Shown: in pieces, positions 8,839 to 18,781 of the stretch
How the letters are laid out: every line of letters begins with the position of its first letter
How positions within the stretch are numbered: the stretch's first letter is position 1
NCBI GenBank assembly: GCA_045541475.1
Contig: JAZQJI010000022.1
Location: 1-64,000 of the forward strand
Direction: 5' to 3'
Source of the DNA: RGIG3077 sp045541475
GTDB lineage: Bacteria > Bacillota > Clostridia > Oscillospirales > Ruminococcaceae
DNA: 64,000 nt
The notes under the pieces: model-generated
Database searches by the model: none
Told to the model about the DNA's origin: nothing
What the model saw: the letters and a program-made list of their open reading frames with translations, nothing else
Translations under genes and position numbers: made by a program

Positions 8839-11800
8839 ATGGTTAATGTTAAAAGCGTAAAGCTCGGCAAAAACGAGCGCATGTCGTTCGGCAAAATCTC
8901 CGAAGCCCTTGAAATGCCAAACCTTATTGAAGTACAGAAGAACTCGTACAAATGGTTTGTTGAAGAGGGACTTAAAGAGGTATTCCGTGATGTAGCGGCT
9001 ATTACCGACTACAACGGCAATATGGTGCTGAATTTTGTTGATTACCGCATTGACCCCACCCCCAAGTATACTGTTGCCGAATGTAAGGAGCGTGACGTAA
9101 CTTACGCCGCACCTTTGAGAGTGAAGGTAACACTTTGGAATAAGGAAACAGGTGACGTTAAGGAAAGCGAAGTTTTCATGGGCGATTTTCCGCTTATGAC
9201 AGAAAGCGGCACTTTTGTTATTAACGGTGCTGAGCGTGTTATCGTTTCGCAGTTGGTTCGTTCGCCCGGCGTTTATTACTCCATTGAAAAGGACAAGACC
9301 GGCAAGGATTTGTTCCGTTCAACAGTAATCCCCAACAGAGGCGCATGGCTTGAATATGAGCTTGACTCCAACGATATCGCTTATGTAAGAATTGATAAAA
9401 ACCGCAAAATTCCGCTGACAACCTTTGTTAGAGCATTGGGCTGCGGTACCGATGAGGAAATTGCAGACCTTTTCGGCAACGATTACCGCATGAATCAGAC
9501 AATTCTTCAGAAGGACGCTACAAAGAATACTTCCGAAGCTTTGCTTGATGTTTACAAAAAGCTCCGCCCCGGCGAGCCGCCCACGGTGGAATCTGCGTTG
9601 CAGCATATAGATAATCTTTTCTTTGATGCAAGAAGATACGACCTTTCCAGATTTGGTCGTTATAAATACAACAAAAAGCTCGGCATCGCTTCCCGTATTG
9701 AAGGCAGAGTGCTTGCACAGCCCGTTGTAAACTCTCTCACAGGTGAAATACTTGCAGATGAGGGTGAGTTCATTACAGCAGCAAAGGCCGCTGAAATTGA
9801 ACAGGCAGGCGTAAGCGAAGCTTATATCAACGTTGAAACAAGAGAAACCTACATCAACGCAGCAGGCGAGCTTGCAACAAGAGTTGAAGACAAAATCGTT
9901 AAGGTTATCGGTAACGGCATGGTTGATATTGCAGGCTATGTTGATATTGACGTTGCACAGTACGGCATTAACGAAAAGGTTTCGTTCAAGGTTCTTGCTG
10001 ATATTCTTGAAACTTCCGCAGATGCTGAAGAACTTGAAGAGAATATCAAGAGAAGAGCTGACGAGCTTGTTCCCAAGCACATTATTCTTGATGATATCTA
10101 CGCTACAATCAGCTATTTCCTCAACCTTTGCGATGGCGTAGGTACAATTGATGATATCGACCATCTCGGCAACCGCCGTATCCGTTCTGTTGGTGAATTG
10201 CTTCAGAATCAGTTCAGAATCGGCTTCTCGAGAATGGAAAGAGTAATCCGTGAGAGAATGAACATTCAGTCACAGGAGCTTGATACAATCACTCCTCAGG
10301 CGCTGGTAAACATTCGCCCGATTACTGCTGTTATTAAAGAATTTTTCGGTTCATCACCGCTTTCACAGTTCATGGACCAGACAAACCCCTTGGCTGAATT
10401 GACACACAAACGTCGTCTTTCTGCTCTCGGTCCCGGCGGTCTTTCTCGTGACCGTGCAGGTTTCGAGGTGCGTGACGTACATTACAGCCACTACGGCAGA
10501 ATGTGTCCTATCGAAACTCCTGAAGGTCCTAACATCGGACTTATCTCATATCTTGCAACATTTGCAAGAATTAACGAATATGGCTTTATTGAAGCTCCCT
10601 ACCGCAAGGTAGATAAGGAAACAGGCATTGTTACAAACGAGGTTGTTTACATGACAGCCGATGTTGAAGACAGATACATTGTTGCACAGGGTAACGAACC
10701 GCTTACAGAGGAAGGCAAGTTTGCAAGAGCTAAGGTTCACGCACGCCACCTCGACCAGTTCCTTGAAATTGAACCCGAAAAGGTCGATTTCATGGACGTT
10801 TCACCTAAAATGGTAGTTTCTGTCGCAACCGCGATGATTCCTTTCCTTGAAAACGATGACGCAAACCGTGCCCTCATGGGCTCCAACATGCAGCGTCAGG
10901 CTGTTCCGTTGCTCAGAACAGAGCGCCCCTACGTCGGCACAGGTATGGAATACAAGGCCGCTGTTGACTCAGGCGTATGTGTGGTTTCCAAGCATGAAGG
11001 CGTTGTTACAGAAGTAAGCGCTGACGAAGTTGTTGTTAAGGATAATGACCATATCGAGCACACCTATAAGCTTATCAAGTTTAAGAGAAGCAACCAGGGT
11101 ACTTGCGTTAATCAGCGTCCCATTGTTGAATTGGGTGAACAGGTTAAGGTTGGTCAGGTTCTTGCAGATGGCCCTGCTACATCGGGCGGTGAAATTTCGC
11201 TCGGTAAAAACGCTCTCGTAGGCTTTATGACATGGGAAGGCTACAACTACGAGGACGCTGTACTGCTTAACGAAAAGGTTGTTAAGGAAGATACATTTAC
11301 TTCTATCCATATTGAAGAATATGAAATTGAAGCAAGAGATACAAAGCTCGGCGCAGAGGAAATTACAAGAGATATCCCCAACGTTGGTGAAGATGCTTTG
11401 AAGGACCTTGACGAAAACGGTATTATCCGCATTGGTGCCGAGGTTCGTTCCGGCGATATTCTCGTCGGCAAGGTAACACCTAAGGGCGAAACCGAGCTTA
11501 CCGCTGAAGAAAGACTTCTCAGAGCTATCTTCGGTGAAAAAGCAAGAGAAGTCAGAGATAATTCTCTTAAGGTTCCGCACGGTGAATCGGGCGTAATTGT
11601 AGACGTAAAGGTATTTACAAGAGAAAACTGCGACGAATTAGGCCCCGGCGTAAATATGCTTGTCAGATGCTATATCGCACAGAAGCGTAAGATTTCTGTC
11701 GGCGATAAGATGGCGGGCCGCCATGGTAACAAGGGTGTTGTTTCGAGAATTCTTCCCCAGGAAGATATGCCCTTCCTTGCAGATGGCACACCGCTTGATA

Positions 11801-12642
11801 TCGTACTCAACCCTCTCGGCGTACCTTCCCGTATGAATATCGGTCAGGTTCTCGAGGTTCACTTGGGTATGGCTGCAAAGGCTCTCGGCTATCACATCAT
11901 GACACCTGTATTTGACGGCGCACACGAAGGCGACATCAGAGATTGGCTCAAAGCAGCGGGCGAAAAGCTTGAAGCTGATGATAATCCCGATACACTCTTC
12001 CACGGCGTTCAGTTTAATGAAACAGGTAAGTTTACACTTTACGACGGCAGAACGGGCGAACCGTTTGATAACCCCGTAACTGTCGGATATATGTACTATC
12101 TTAAATTGCATCACCTTGTTGATGATAAAATCCACGCACGTTCGGTTGGTCCTTACTCGCTTGTAACCCAGCAGCCGCTTGGCGGTAAAGCGCAGTTCGG
12201 CGGTCAGCGTTTCGGTGAGATGGAAGTTTGGGCGCTTGAAGCTTACGGCGCAGCTTACACCTTGCAGGAAATTCTTACCGTTAAGTCGGACGATACCAAC
12301 GGCCGTGTACTCACCTACGAAGCAATCGTTAAGGGACAGAATGTTCCTAAGCCCGGCGTTCCCGAATCGTTCAAGGTACTTGTCAAGGAATTGCAGTCGC
12401 TTGCGCTTGATGTTCGTGTTTATGACGCAAACAATGAGGAAATCGACCTTAAGCAGAACTTTGATGATGACGACAACATCATTCCTCATCCTTCCGATTA
12501 TGATGACGATTCCGATATGGAAGACATTATTATTGAAGATGAGCTTGAAGACAGCTACTATGAAGATTACGGCGATGACGATGACGCTCTTGACGATGCC
12601 GCTGATGACGGCGATATGTATGATGAGGATGACGACTTCTAA
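8839..12642 (+). CDS. rpoB: DNA-directed RNA polymerase subunit beta
   Basis: 1267 residues; catalytic core subunit of RNA polymerase. The rifampicin-region block SQFMDQTNPLAELTHKRRLS, the GPGGLSRDRAG segment, GNKGVVS and the C-terminal GGKAQFGGQRFGEMEVWALE clamp contact are all present. An AAGGAGG ribosome site precedes the ATG. The final 60 or so residues form an unusually acidic tail, with runs of Asp and Glu, beyond the conserved end. rpoC follows 126 bases downstream. rplJ/rplL are not immediately upstream; a consensus promoter is there instead. Confidence 0.98.
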   Translation: MVNVKSVKLGKNERMSFGKISEALEMPNLIEVQKNSYKWFVEEGLKEVFRDVAAITDYNGNMVLNFVDYRIDPTPKYTVAECKERDVTYAAPLRVKVTLWNKETGDVKESEVFMGDFPLMTESGTFVINGAERVIVSQLVRSPGVYYSIEKDKTGKDLFRSTVIPNRGAWLEYELDSNDIAYVRIDKNRKIPLTTFVRALGCGTDEEIADLFGNDYRMNQTILQKDATKNTSEALLDVYKKLRPGEPPTVESALQHIDNLFFDARRYDLSRFGRYKYNKKLGIASRIEGRVLAQPVVNSLTGEILADEGEFITAAKAAEIEQAGVSEAYINVETRETYINAAGELATRVEDKIVKVIGNGMVDIAGYVDIDVAQYGINEKVSFKVLADILETSADAEELEENIKRRADELVPKHIILDDIYATISYFLNLCDGVGTIDDIDHLGNRRIRSVGELLQNQFRIGFSRMERVIRERMNIQSQELDTITPQALVNIRPITAVIKEFFGSSPLSQFMDQTNPLAELTHKRRLSALGPGGLSRDRAGFEVRDVHYSHYGRMCPIETPEGPNIGLISYLATFARINEYGFIEAPYRKVDKETGIVTNEVVYMTADVEDRYIVAQGNEPLTEEGKFARAKVHARHLDQFLEIEPEKVDFMDVSPKMVVSVATAMIPFLENDDANRALMGSNMQRQAVPLLRTERPYVGTGMEYKAAVDSGVCVVSKHEGVVTEVSADEVVVKDNDHIEHTYKLIKFKRSNQGTCVNQRPIVELGEQVKVGQVLADGPATSGGEISLGKNALVGFMTWEGYNYEDAVLLNEKVVKEDTFTSIHIEEYEIEARDTKLGAEEITRDIPNVGEDALKDLDENGIIRIGAEVRSGDILVGKVTPKGETELTAEERLLRAIFGEKAREVRDNSLKVPHGESGVIVDVKVFTRENCDELGPGVNMLVRCYIAQKRKISVGDKMAGRHGNKGVVSRILPQEDMPFLADGTPLDIVLNPLGVPSRMNIGQVLEVHLGMAAKALGYHIMTPVFDGAHEGDIRDWLKAAGEKLEADDNPDTLFHGVQFNETGKFTLYDGRTGEPFDNPVTVGYMYYLKLHHLVDDKIHARSVGPYSLVTQQPLGGKAQFGGQRFGEMEVWALEAYGAAYTLQEILTVKSDDTNGRVLTYEAIVKGQNVPKPGVPESFKVLVKELQSLALDVRVYDANNEEIDLKQNFDDDDNIIPHPSDYDDDSDMEDIIIEDELEDSYYEDYGDDDDALDDAADDGDMYDEDDDF

Positions 12643-12706
12643 TCAGCAAACCCCTTATAAAAGCAAAGCTGCGTCAACCAATATCATAAAGTAAACAATA
12701 TCGTGT

Positions 12707-12739
12707 CCGGGCAGAAATGCTCAAAAAATTTCTGCCCGG
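12707..12739 (+). promoter_or_regulatory. intercistronic hairpin between rpoB and rpoC
   Basis: A perfect 12-bp stem CCGGGCAGAAAT (12707-12718) / ATTTCTGCCCGG (12728-12739) with a 9-base loop sits 65 bases after rpoB. It has no T-run, so it is more likely a processing or mRNA-stability element than a full terminator. Confidence 0.65.
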
Positions 12740-12768
12740 CGTAAAATAAACAAGGGGGCTTATTCTTA

Positions 12769-15700
12769 ATGGAATTTAACACTTTTGAATCCATAAAAAT
12801 CGGTCTTGCCTCGCCCGAGCAAATGAGAAACTGGAGCTACGGCGTTGTTGAAAGACCTGAAACCATAAATTACAGAACACAGAAACCTGAAAAAGACGGT
12901 CTTTTCTGCGAAAAGATTTTTGGACCTACAAAGGACTGGGAATGTCACTGCGGAAAGTTCAAGAAAATCCGTTTTAAAGGTAAAGTCTGCGACCGCTGCG
13001 GTGTTGAAGTAACACGCGCAAAGGTAAGACGTGAAAGAATGGGACATATCGAGCTTGCTGCTCCTGTTTCTCATATCTGGTACTTTAAGGGCACACCTTC
13101 CCGTATTGGTCAGGTGCTTGAAGTTTCGCAAAAGCGTCTTGAAGAAATCCTTTATTTCACAAAATATATCGTAACAAATCCCGGAAATACAGAGCTTGAG
13201 AAAAAGCAGCTTCTTTCCGAAAAGGAATATATCGACGCAAGAGAAAAATACGGTGACGATTTTGAAGCAGGCATGGGTGCTGAAGCTATCAAGATATTGC
13301 TTCAGGAATACAGCTGCGATCGTTACGACCTTTTCAGACAGAAATTGGAAAGACAGAGCAAGCTTAATCTTGACAGAGAACAGAGAGAACAGTGCGCTAA
13401 GTGCACAAGCTTTGATTGCAAGAATTGCGAGCTTTGCGCAAATTGTGTTGAAGAAACCGAATGGAAGAACAACCTTGAAGTTGTTTCTGACGAACTTAAA
13501 GACGAACTTGACGGACTTGCATCCGGCCAGAAGCGCATGAAGCTTTTGAAGCGTCTTGAAATTATTGAATCTTTCAGACTTTCAGGCAACAAGCCCGAAT
13601 GGATGGTGCTTGATGTTGTTCCCGTAATTCCGCCCGAATTGCGTCCTATGGTTATGCTTGACGGCGGCAGATACGCAACAAGTGACCTTAACGACCTCTA
13701 CCGCAGAGTTATTAACAGAAACAACCGTCTGAAGAGAATGCTTGAGCTTGATGCTCCCGATATTATCATCAGAAACGAAAAGCGTATGCTTCAGGAAGCT
13801 GTTGACGCACTTATCGACAACGGCCGCCATGGCAGAGCTGTTACAGGTCCTTCCAACCGTGCACTTAAATCTCTTTCCGATATGCTTAAGGGCAAGCAGG
13901 GCCGCTTCCGTCAGAACCTTCTCGGTAAGCGTGTTGACTACTCCGGCCGTTCCGTTATCGTTGTAGGACCTGAACTGAAAATGTATCAGTGCGGTTTGCC
14001 TAAGGAAATGGCACTTGAACTTTTCAAGCCTTTTGTTCTTAAAAGACTTGTTGATACAAAGGTTATTACAAACATTAAGGCTGCACGCAAGCTTGTAGAC
14101 AGAGCTAGGGATGAAGTTTGGGATGCACTTGAAAACGTAATTAAAGATCATCCCGTTTTGCTTAACCGTGCTCCTACACTTCACAGACTTGGTATTCAGG
14201 CGTTTGAGCCCGTGCTTGTTGAAGGCAGAGCGTTAAAGCTTCACCCGCTGGTTTGTACAGCTTACAACGCTGACTTCGACGGTGACCAGATGGCTGTTCA
14301 CCTGCCGCTCTCTCAGGAAGCTCAGGCAGAAGCAAGATTTTTGATGCTTGCTGCAAACAACCTGCTCAAGCCTTCCGATGGACGCCCTGTTGCTGTTCCT
14401 ACACAGGACATGGTACTCGGTTCTTACTACCTTACAATGCTTAAGGAAGGTGAAAAGGGCGAAGGCAAGGTATTCCGTGATGTAAACGAAGCTTTGATGG
14501 CTTACCAGGAAGGCGTTGTTTCGCTGCACGCAGCTATCAAGGTTAGAATTACAAAGGATATCGGCGGAAGAAGAGTTTCCAAGATTATTGACTGTACAGT
14601 CGGCAGACTTATCTTCAACGAAAACATTCCGCAGAATCTCGGCTACGTTGACAGAACAAACTCCGATAAGCAGTTCGACCTTGAAGTTTCGTTCCTTGTT
14701 GGCAAAAAGCAGCTTTCAGGCATTATCGAACGCTGCATCAAAATTCATGGCACAACAACCACTTCCGAAGTGCTTGATAAGGTTAAGGCACTCGGCTTTA
14801 AATATTCAACAAAGGCAGCTATCACAGTTGCTGTCTGCGATGCTGTAATTCCGCCGCAGAAGAAGGAAATTCTTAAAGCTGCTGATGAACAGATTGAAAG
14901 CATTACCGAACTTTACGATAACGGTTATATCTCCTCGGGCGAAAAATCCGCAAAGGTTATTGAGGTTTGGAACCAGGCTACAAACGATGTTACAGCCGCT
15001 TTGAAGGCAAACCTTGACCAGTACAACCCTATCTTCATGATGGCGGACTCCGGTGCCCGTGGTTCTATCAACCAGATTCGTCAGCTTGCAGGTATGCGTG
15101 GACTTATCGCAAACACATCGGGTACAACAATCGAAATCCCTATTCGTGCTAACTACCGTGAAGGCCTTAACATTTTGGAATACTTTATTTCCTCTCGTGG
15201 TGCTCGTAAGGGCTTGGCTGATACCGCTTTGCGTACAGCTGACTCGGGTTACCTTACAAGACGTCTTGTTGACGTTTCGCAGGATGTTATTATCCGTGCC
15301 GAAGACTGCGGTGCCGAGGACGGTATTGAAGTTTACGAAATTACAAGCGGCGGTCAGGTTATTGAACCTCTTGAAGAAAGACTTCTCGGCCGTTACCTTG
15401 TTGAAGATTTGCGTGACGAAGCAACAGGCGAGCTTATCCTTTCCAAGAACAAGCTCATCAACGAAAGCGACGCACAGAAGGTTGTTGCAAGCGGCGTTGA
15501 AAAAATCAAAATCCGCTCCGTTATTCACTGTAAGTGCAAGCAGGGTGTTTGCGCTAAGTGCTACGGTGCAAACCTTGCAAACGGCAACCTTGTTTCCGTT
15601 GGCGAAGCTGTTGGTATCATTGCTGCTCAGTCCATCGGTGAACCCGGTACTCAGCTTACGATGAGAACGTTCCACACGGGCGGTATCGCATCTGCTGAGG

Positions 15701-16464
15701 ATATCACACAGGGTCTTCCCCGTGTTGAAGAATTGTTTGAAAGCCGTAAACCTAAAAAGGCTGCAACAATTGCAAGAAGCTCCGGTAAGGTGCGCATAGA
15801 AGAAATCAAGAAGGCTAAGAATGTATTTATTGTAAATGAAGAAACAGGTGAAGAAGACACCTACGTTCTTTACGATAAGCTTAAGATTAAGGAAGGCGAT
15901 TATATTAACAAGGGCGACAGAATTACCGAAGGTAATATCTACCCCGTTGATATTCTCAACGTTCTCGGTCCCAAGGCTGTTCAGGATTACATCATCAAGG
16001 AAGTTCAGAAAGTTTACAGACTCCAGGGTGTTGATATCAATGATAAGCACATTGAGGTTATCGTAAGACAGATGCTCCGCAAGATTAAGGTTGAGGATTC
16101 AGGCTCCAGCTATCTGCTGCCTGCAAGCCTTGTGGACAGAAAGGAAATCGACGAAATCAATGCTCAGCTGAAGGAACGCATGGAAAACGGCGAGGAAAAT
16201 ATCCGCCTTATTACCACAAGCCCCGTTCTTCAGGGTATTACAAAGGCTTCGTCCAGCTCCGACAGCTTCCTTTCCGCAGCTTCCTTCCAGGAAACTACAA
16301 AGGCTCTCACCGACGCTGCTATCAAGGGCAAGAGCGATATGCTGCTTGGACTTAAAGAAAATGTTATCATCGGTAAGCTTGTTCCCGCAGGAACCGGTAT
16401 GGATGTTTATAACAGGGTTGAAATCGTTAAGAACGAAACCGTAACCGAACAGCACGCAAACTAA
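12769..16464 (+). CDS. rpoC: DNA-directed RNA polymerase subunit beta prime
   Basis: 1231 residues. The N-terminal zinc site (CHCGKF...CDRCGV, about residues 60-80), the catalytic magnesium loop NADFDGDQMAVH, the bridge/trigger helix region with GARGS and MRTFHTGG, and the second zinc cluster HCKCKQGVCAKCYG are present. It pairs with RpoB to form the polymerase active site. AAGGGGG lies about 10 bases before the ATG. It ends the operon with a hairpin. Confidence 0.98.
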   Translation: MEFNTFESIKIGLASPEQMRNWSYGVVERPETINYRTQKPEKDGLFCEKIFGPTKDWECHCGKFKKIRFKGKVCDRCGVEVTRAKVRRERMGHIELAAPVSHIWYFKGTPSRIGQVLEVSQKRLEEILYFTKYIVTNPGNTELEKKQLLSEKEYIDAREKYGDDFEAGMGAEAIKILLQEYSCDRYDLFRQKLERQSKLNLDREQREQCAKCTSFDCKNCELCANCVEETEWKNNLEVVSDELKDELDGLASGQKRMKLLKRLEIIESFRLSGNKPEWMVLDVVPVIPPELRPMVMLDGGRYATSDLNDLYRRVINRNNRLKRMLELDAPDIIIRNEKRMLQEAVDALIDNGRHGRAVTGPSNRALKSLSDMLKGKQGRFRQNLLGKRVDYSGRSVIVVGPELKMYQCGLPKEMALELFKPFVLKRLVDTKVITNIKAARKLVDRARDEVWDALENVIKDHPVLLNRAPTLHRLGIQAFEPVLVEGRALKLHPLVCTAYNADFDGDQMAVHLPLSQEAQAEARFLMLAANNLLKPSDGRPVAVPTQDMVLGSYYLTMLKEGEKGEGKVFRDVNEALMAYQEGVVSLHAAIKVRITKDIGGRRVSKIIDCTVGRLIFNENIPQNLGYVDRTNSDKQFDLEVSFLVGKKQLSGIIERCIKIHGTTTTSEVLDKVKALGFKYSTKAAITVAVCDAVIPPQKKEILKAADEQIESITELYDNGYISSGEKSAKVIEVWNQATNDVTAALKANLDQYNPIFMMADSGARGSINQIRQLAGMRGLIANTSGTTIEIPIRANYREGLNILEYFISSRGARKGLADTALRTADSGYLTRRLVDVSQDVIIRAEDCGAEDGIEVYEITSGGQVIEPLEERLLGRYLVEDLRDEATGELILSKNKLINESDAQKVVASGVEKIKIRSVIHCKCKQGVCAKCYGANLANGNLVSVGEAVGIIAAQSIGEPGTQLTMRTFHTGGIASAEDITQGLPRVEELFESRKPKKAATIARSSGKVRIEEIKKAKNVFIVNEETGEEDTYVLYDKLKIKEGDYINKGDRITEGNIYPVDILNVLGPKAVQDYIIKEVQKVYRLQGVDINDKHIEVIVRQMLRKIKVEDSGSSYLLPASLVDRKEIDEINAQLKERMENGEENIRLITTSPVLQGITKASSSSDSFLSAASFQETTKALTDAAIKGKSDMLLGLKENVIIGKLVPAGTGMDVYNRVEIVKNETVTEQHAN

Positions 16465-16472
16465 AATTTGCA

Positions 16473-16503
16473 GCGCCGATGCTGATGCTATCAGTGTCGG
16501 CGC
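16473..16503 (+). terminator. terminator after rpoC
   Basis: GCGCCGA (16473-16479) pairs with TCGGCGC (16497-16503), with an inner CTGAT/ATCAG stem. The following tract TTGTGTTTTAAATTTTA is only moderately T-rich. Confidence 0.65.
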
Positions 16504-16538
16504 TTGTGTTTTAAATTTTACTGTATAATATACAACTT

Positions 16539-16620
16539 TATGCATAAAAATATGCATATATACATAAAATGATGCATATTTATTGCGAGATATGCAAAAA
16601 ATCAGAATAAATATGCAAAA
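16539..16620 (+). promoter_or_regulatory. AT-rich palindromic operator-like sites upstream of argG (possible ArgR boxes)
   Basis: A 20-base palindrome TATGCATAAAAATATGCATA at 16539-16558 is followed by a second partial copy, around ATGATGCATAT (16567-16579), and two ATATGCA half-sites near 16590 and 16612. The series ends just before the argG -35 box. The size, symmetry and A/T core recall ARG boxes bound by ArgR/AhrC, but the half-site TATGCA differs from the usual TGAAT, so the regulator is an inference. Confidence 0.5.
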
Positions 16621-16625
16621 AAGGG

Positions 16626-16654
16626 TTGACAAACTCAAAACACGGGTGTATAAT
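16626..16654 (+). promoter_or_regulatory. promoter of the arginine cluster
   Basis: TTGACA (16626-16631), 17 bases, TATAAT (16649-16654): perfect consensus, about 67 bases before argG. The palindromic sites lie directly upstream, suggesting repression. Confidence 0.85.
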
Positions 16655-16720
16655 TGGGTTTAGTTGATAAAAACGTGCTTGTTTGCACGCTGATATAAGA
16701 TTTTTTGGAGGTAAATTAAA

Positions 16721-17950
16721 ATGGCTAAAGAGATTAAAAAGGTTGTTCTTGCATATTCAGGCGGACTTGATACATCAATCATTATTCCGTGGCTTAAGGA
16801 AAACTACAACAATTGCGAAGTTATTGCTGTATCCGGTGACGTTGGACAGGGCACAGAGCTTGACGGTCTTGAGGAAAAGGCTATCAAAACAGGTGCTTCC
16901 AAGCTTTACATTGAAGATTTGACAGATGAATTCATTGATGACTACGTATTCCCCACAATGAAGGCGGGCGCTGTATACGAAGGCAAATATCTCCTCGGTA
17001 CATCTTTTGCACGTCCTATTATTGCTAAAAGAATTGTTGAAATTGCAAAGGCTGAAGGCGCAGATGCAATCTGCCACGGCTGTACAGGTAAGGGTAACGA
17101 CCAGGTTCGTTTTGAGCTTACCATCAAGGCTTTTGCTCCCGATATGGAAATCATTGCTCCCTGGAGAACATGGGATATCAAATCACGTGATGAAGAAATC
17201 GACTACGCAGAAGCTCACAATATCCCCTTGAAGATAAACCGCGAAACAAACTATTCCAAGGATAAGAACCTTTGGCACATCTCTCATGAAGGTCTTGACC
17301 TTGAAAGCCCCGCTAACGAGCCTCAGTATAATAAAGAAGGCTTCCTTGAACTCGGCGTTTCTCCTGAGCAGGCTCCTGATGTTCCTACATACGTAACAAT
17401 CACATTCGAAAAAGGTATTCCCGTTGCAATTGACGGCGTTAAGATGAAGGGCAGCGACGTTGTACGCAAGCTTAATGAGCTTGGCGGCGCAAACGGTATT
17501 GGTATTGCAGATATCGTAGAAAACCGTCTTGTTGGTATGAAGTCCCGTGGCGTTTATGAAACACCCGGCGGTACAATCCTTTACTACGCGCACGATGCTC
17601 TTGAAACTCTTTGTCTTGATAAGGCAACTATGAGAGTTAAGCAGCAACTTGCTCCCATTTATGCAGATATGGTATACAACGGACAGTGGTTTACACCCGT
17701 TAGAGAAGCTCTTGACGCTTTTGTTGACAAGACACAGGAAACTGTAACAGGCGACGTTAAGCTCAAGCTCTACAAGGGCAACATCATCACAGCATCTCTC
17801 ACATCACCCTATACTCTTTACGATGAAGAAGTTGCTACTTTTGATGAGGACGAGGTTTACGACCAGAACGACAGCGCAGGCTTTATCAACCTCTTCGGTC
17901 TGCCGATTAAGGTTAAGGCAAAGCTTGATGAAAAGAGAAATAACGGCTAA
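16721..17950 (+). CDS. argG: argininosuccinate synthase
   Basis: 409 residues, normal length. It joins citrulline and aspartate using ATP, the seventh step of arginine synthesis. The PP-loop AYSGGLDTS is at residues 10-18, and the GCTGKGNDQVRFE block is conserved. GGAGG precedes the ATG by 9 bases. It is the first gene of a cluster in which every other arginine gene present lies downstream on the same strand. Confidence 0.97.
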   Translation: MAKEIKKVVLAYSGGLDTSIIIPWLKENYNNCEVIAVSGDVGQGTELDGLEEKAIKTGASKLYIEDLTDEFIDDYVFPTMKAGAVYEGKYLLGTSFARPIIAKRIVEIAKAEGADAICHGCTGKGNDQVRFELTIKAFAPDMEIIAPWRTWDIKSRDEEIDYAEAHNIPLKINRETNYSKDKNLWHISHEGLDLESPANEPQYNKEGFLELGVSPEQAPDVPTYVTITFEKGIPVAIDGVKMKGSDVVRKLNELGGANGIGIADIVENRLVGMKSRGVYETPGGTILYYAHDALETLCLDKATMRVKQQLAPIYADMVYNGQWFTPVREALDAFVDKTQETVTGDVKLKLYKGNIITASLTSPYTLYDEEVATFDEDEVYDQNDSAGFINLFGLPIKVKAKLDEKRNNG

Positions 17951-17989
17951 TTGTTCTATTTGTGATTATATATAAGGAGTTATTGATAA

Positions 17990-18661
17990 ATGAACAACGG
18001 TAAAAATGCAACCGCTTACATAATTGCCATTGTGGTGATGATTGTTGGTGCAGTATTCCTTTTCAGAGGTTTTAAGGAAAAATCTCTTGTAGATGAAGGC
18101 TTTGAAAATTATAACGAGCTTTCTTACAAAGATGTTGAAGACGGTATGCTTGTTGAAGGTGAGTTTTACTATGGCTACGGCACCTTTGCTGAAGAGTATG
18201 AAACCACCTACGGCATAAGACTTTCCGATGACAGCGAAGTGCTTTACTATGTAGTTGAAGCCGGCAACGAAGAAGAAATGGAAACCCTTGAATACCGCTA
18301 TGTTGGCTTTAAGGCAACACCCAGTTGGTTTGATAAAATGGATGAACTTACCGACGAAACAGACGAGTATTTTCTTGATGAAGACGCACCCGAACCTACA
18401 CCTGTAAAATTTACGGCAAAGGTAAGCGATATGTCCGATGAGCTTTACGGATATATGGAAGACGCTTTTCTTGAACAAGGCATTGAAAAAAGCGAAATGG
18501 ACTATTACTTACACCCGGTAATTTTAACACCGTATAACGAAGAAGGATACAAAGCTTACCTTATCGTTGGTGCAATCGGTGTTGCAATCGGCGTAGTAGT
18601 GCTGGTTATTGCTTTTGCAATAAATTCTAAAAAGAAAAAAGCAGAGGATGTTTATTATTAA
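17990..18661 (+). CDS. two-pass membrane protein of unknown function in the arg cluster
   Basis: 223 residues. Hydrophobic helices lie at both ends (about 8-25 and 190-212), with a strongly acidic central domain between them, rich in Glu, Asp and Tyr, and a short basic tail. It starts 39 bases after argG behind AAGGAG. I do not recognise the family with confidence. The architecture (TM, extracytoplasmic or cytoplasmic acidic domain, TM) suggests a sensor or accessory role, but nothing in the sequence shows which. Confidence 0.65.
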   Translation: MNNGKNATAYIIAIVVMIVGAVFLFRGFKEKSLVDEGFENYNELSYKDVEDGMLVEGEFYYGYGTFAEEYETTYGIRLSDDSEVLYYVVEAGNEEEMETLEYRYVGFKATPSWFDKMDELTDETDEYFLDEDAPEPTPVKFTAKVSDMSDELYGYMEDAFLEQGIEKSEMDYYLHPVILTPYNEEGYKAYLIVGAIGVAIGVVVLVIAFAINSKKKKAEDVYY

Positions 18662-18678
18662 TTCCTGAAAGCTTTTGC

Positions 18679-18722
18679 GGGCAGAGCGGTTCTTGTTTTT
18701 TCGTTAAGAACCGTTTTGCCCT
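18679..18722 (+). terminator. hairpin after the acidic membrane protein
   Basis: GGGCA plus CGGTTCTT pair with AAGAACCG plus TGCCC around a small internal loop. No long T-run follows, so it could be a weak terminator or an attenuating structure inside the cluster. Confidence 0.5.
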
Positions 18723-18781
18723 TATGCTGTTATTATAAGGAAGTTTAAAATACTCAAAAATGCTTTGAAAAGAGGATACTT

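Noticed and set aside
9319..10164. 281-codon minus-strand open frame inside rpoB.
   Set aside because: Shadow of rpoB; composition dominated by Cys, Asn and Ile, as expected from antisense codons.
14806..16050. 414-codon minus-strand open frame inside rpoC.
   Set aside because: Shadow of rpoC; no ribosome site and no recognisable domain.
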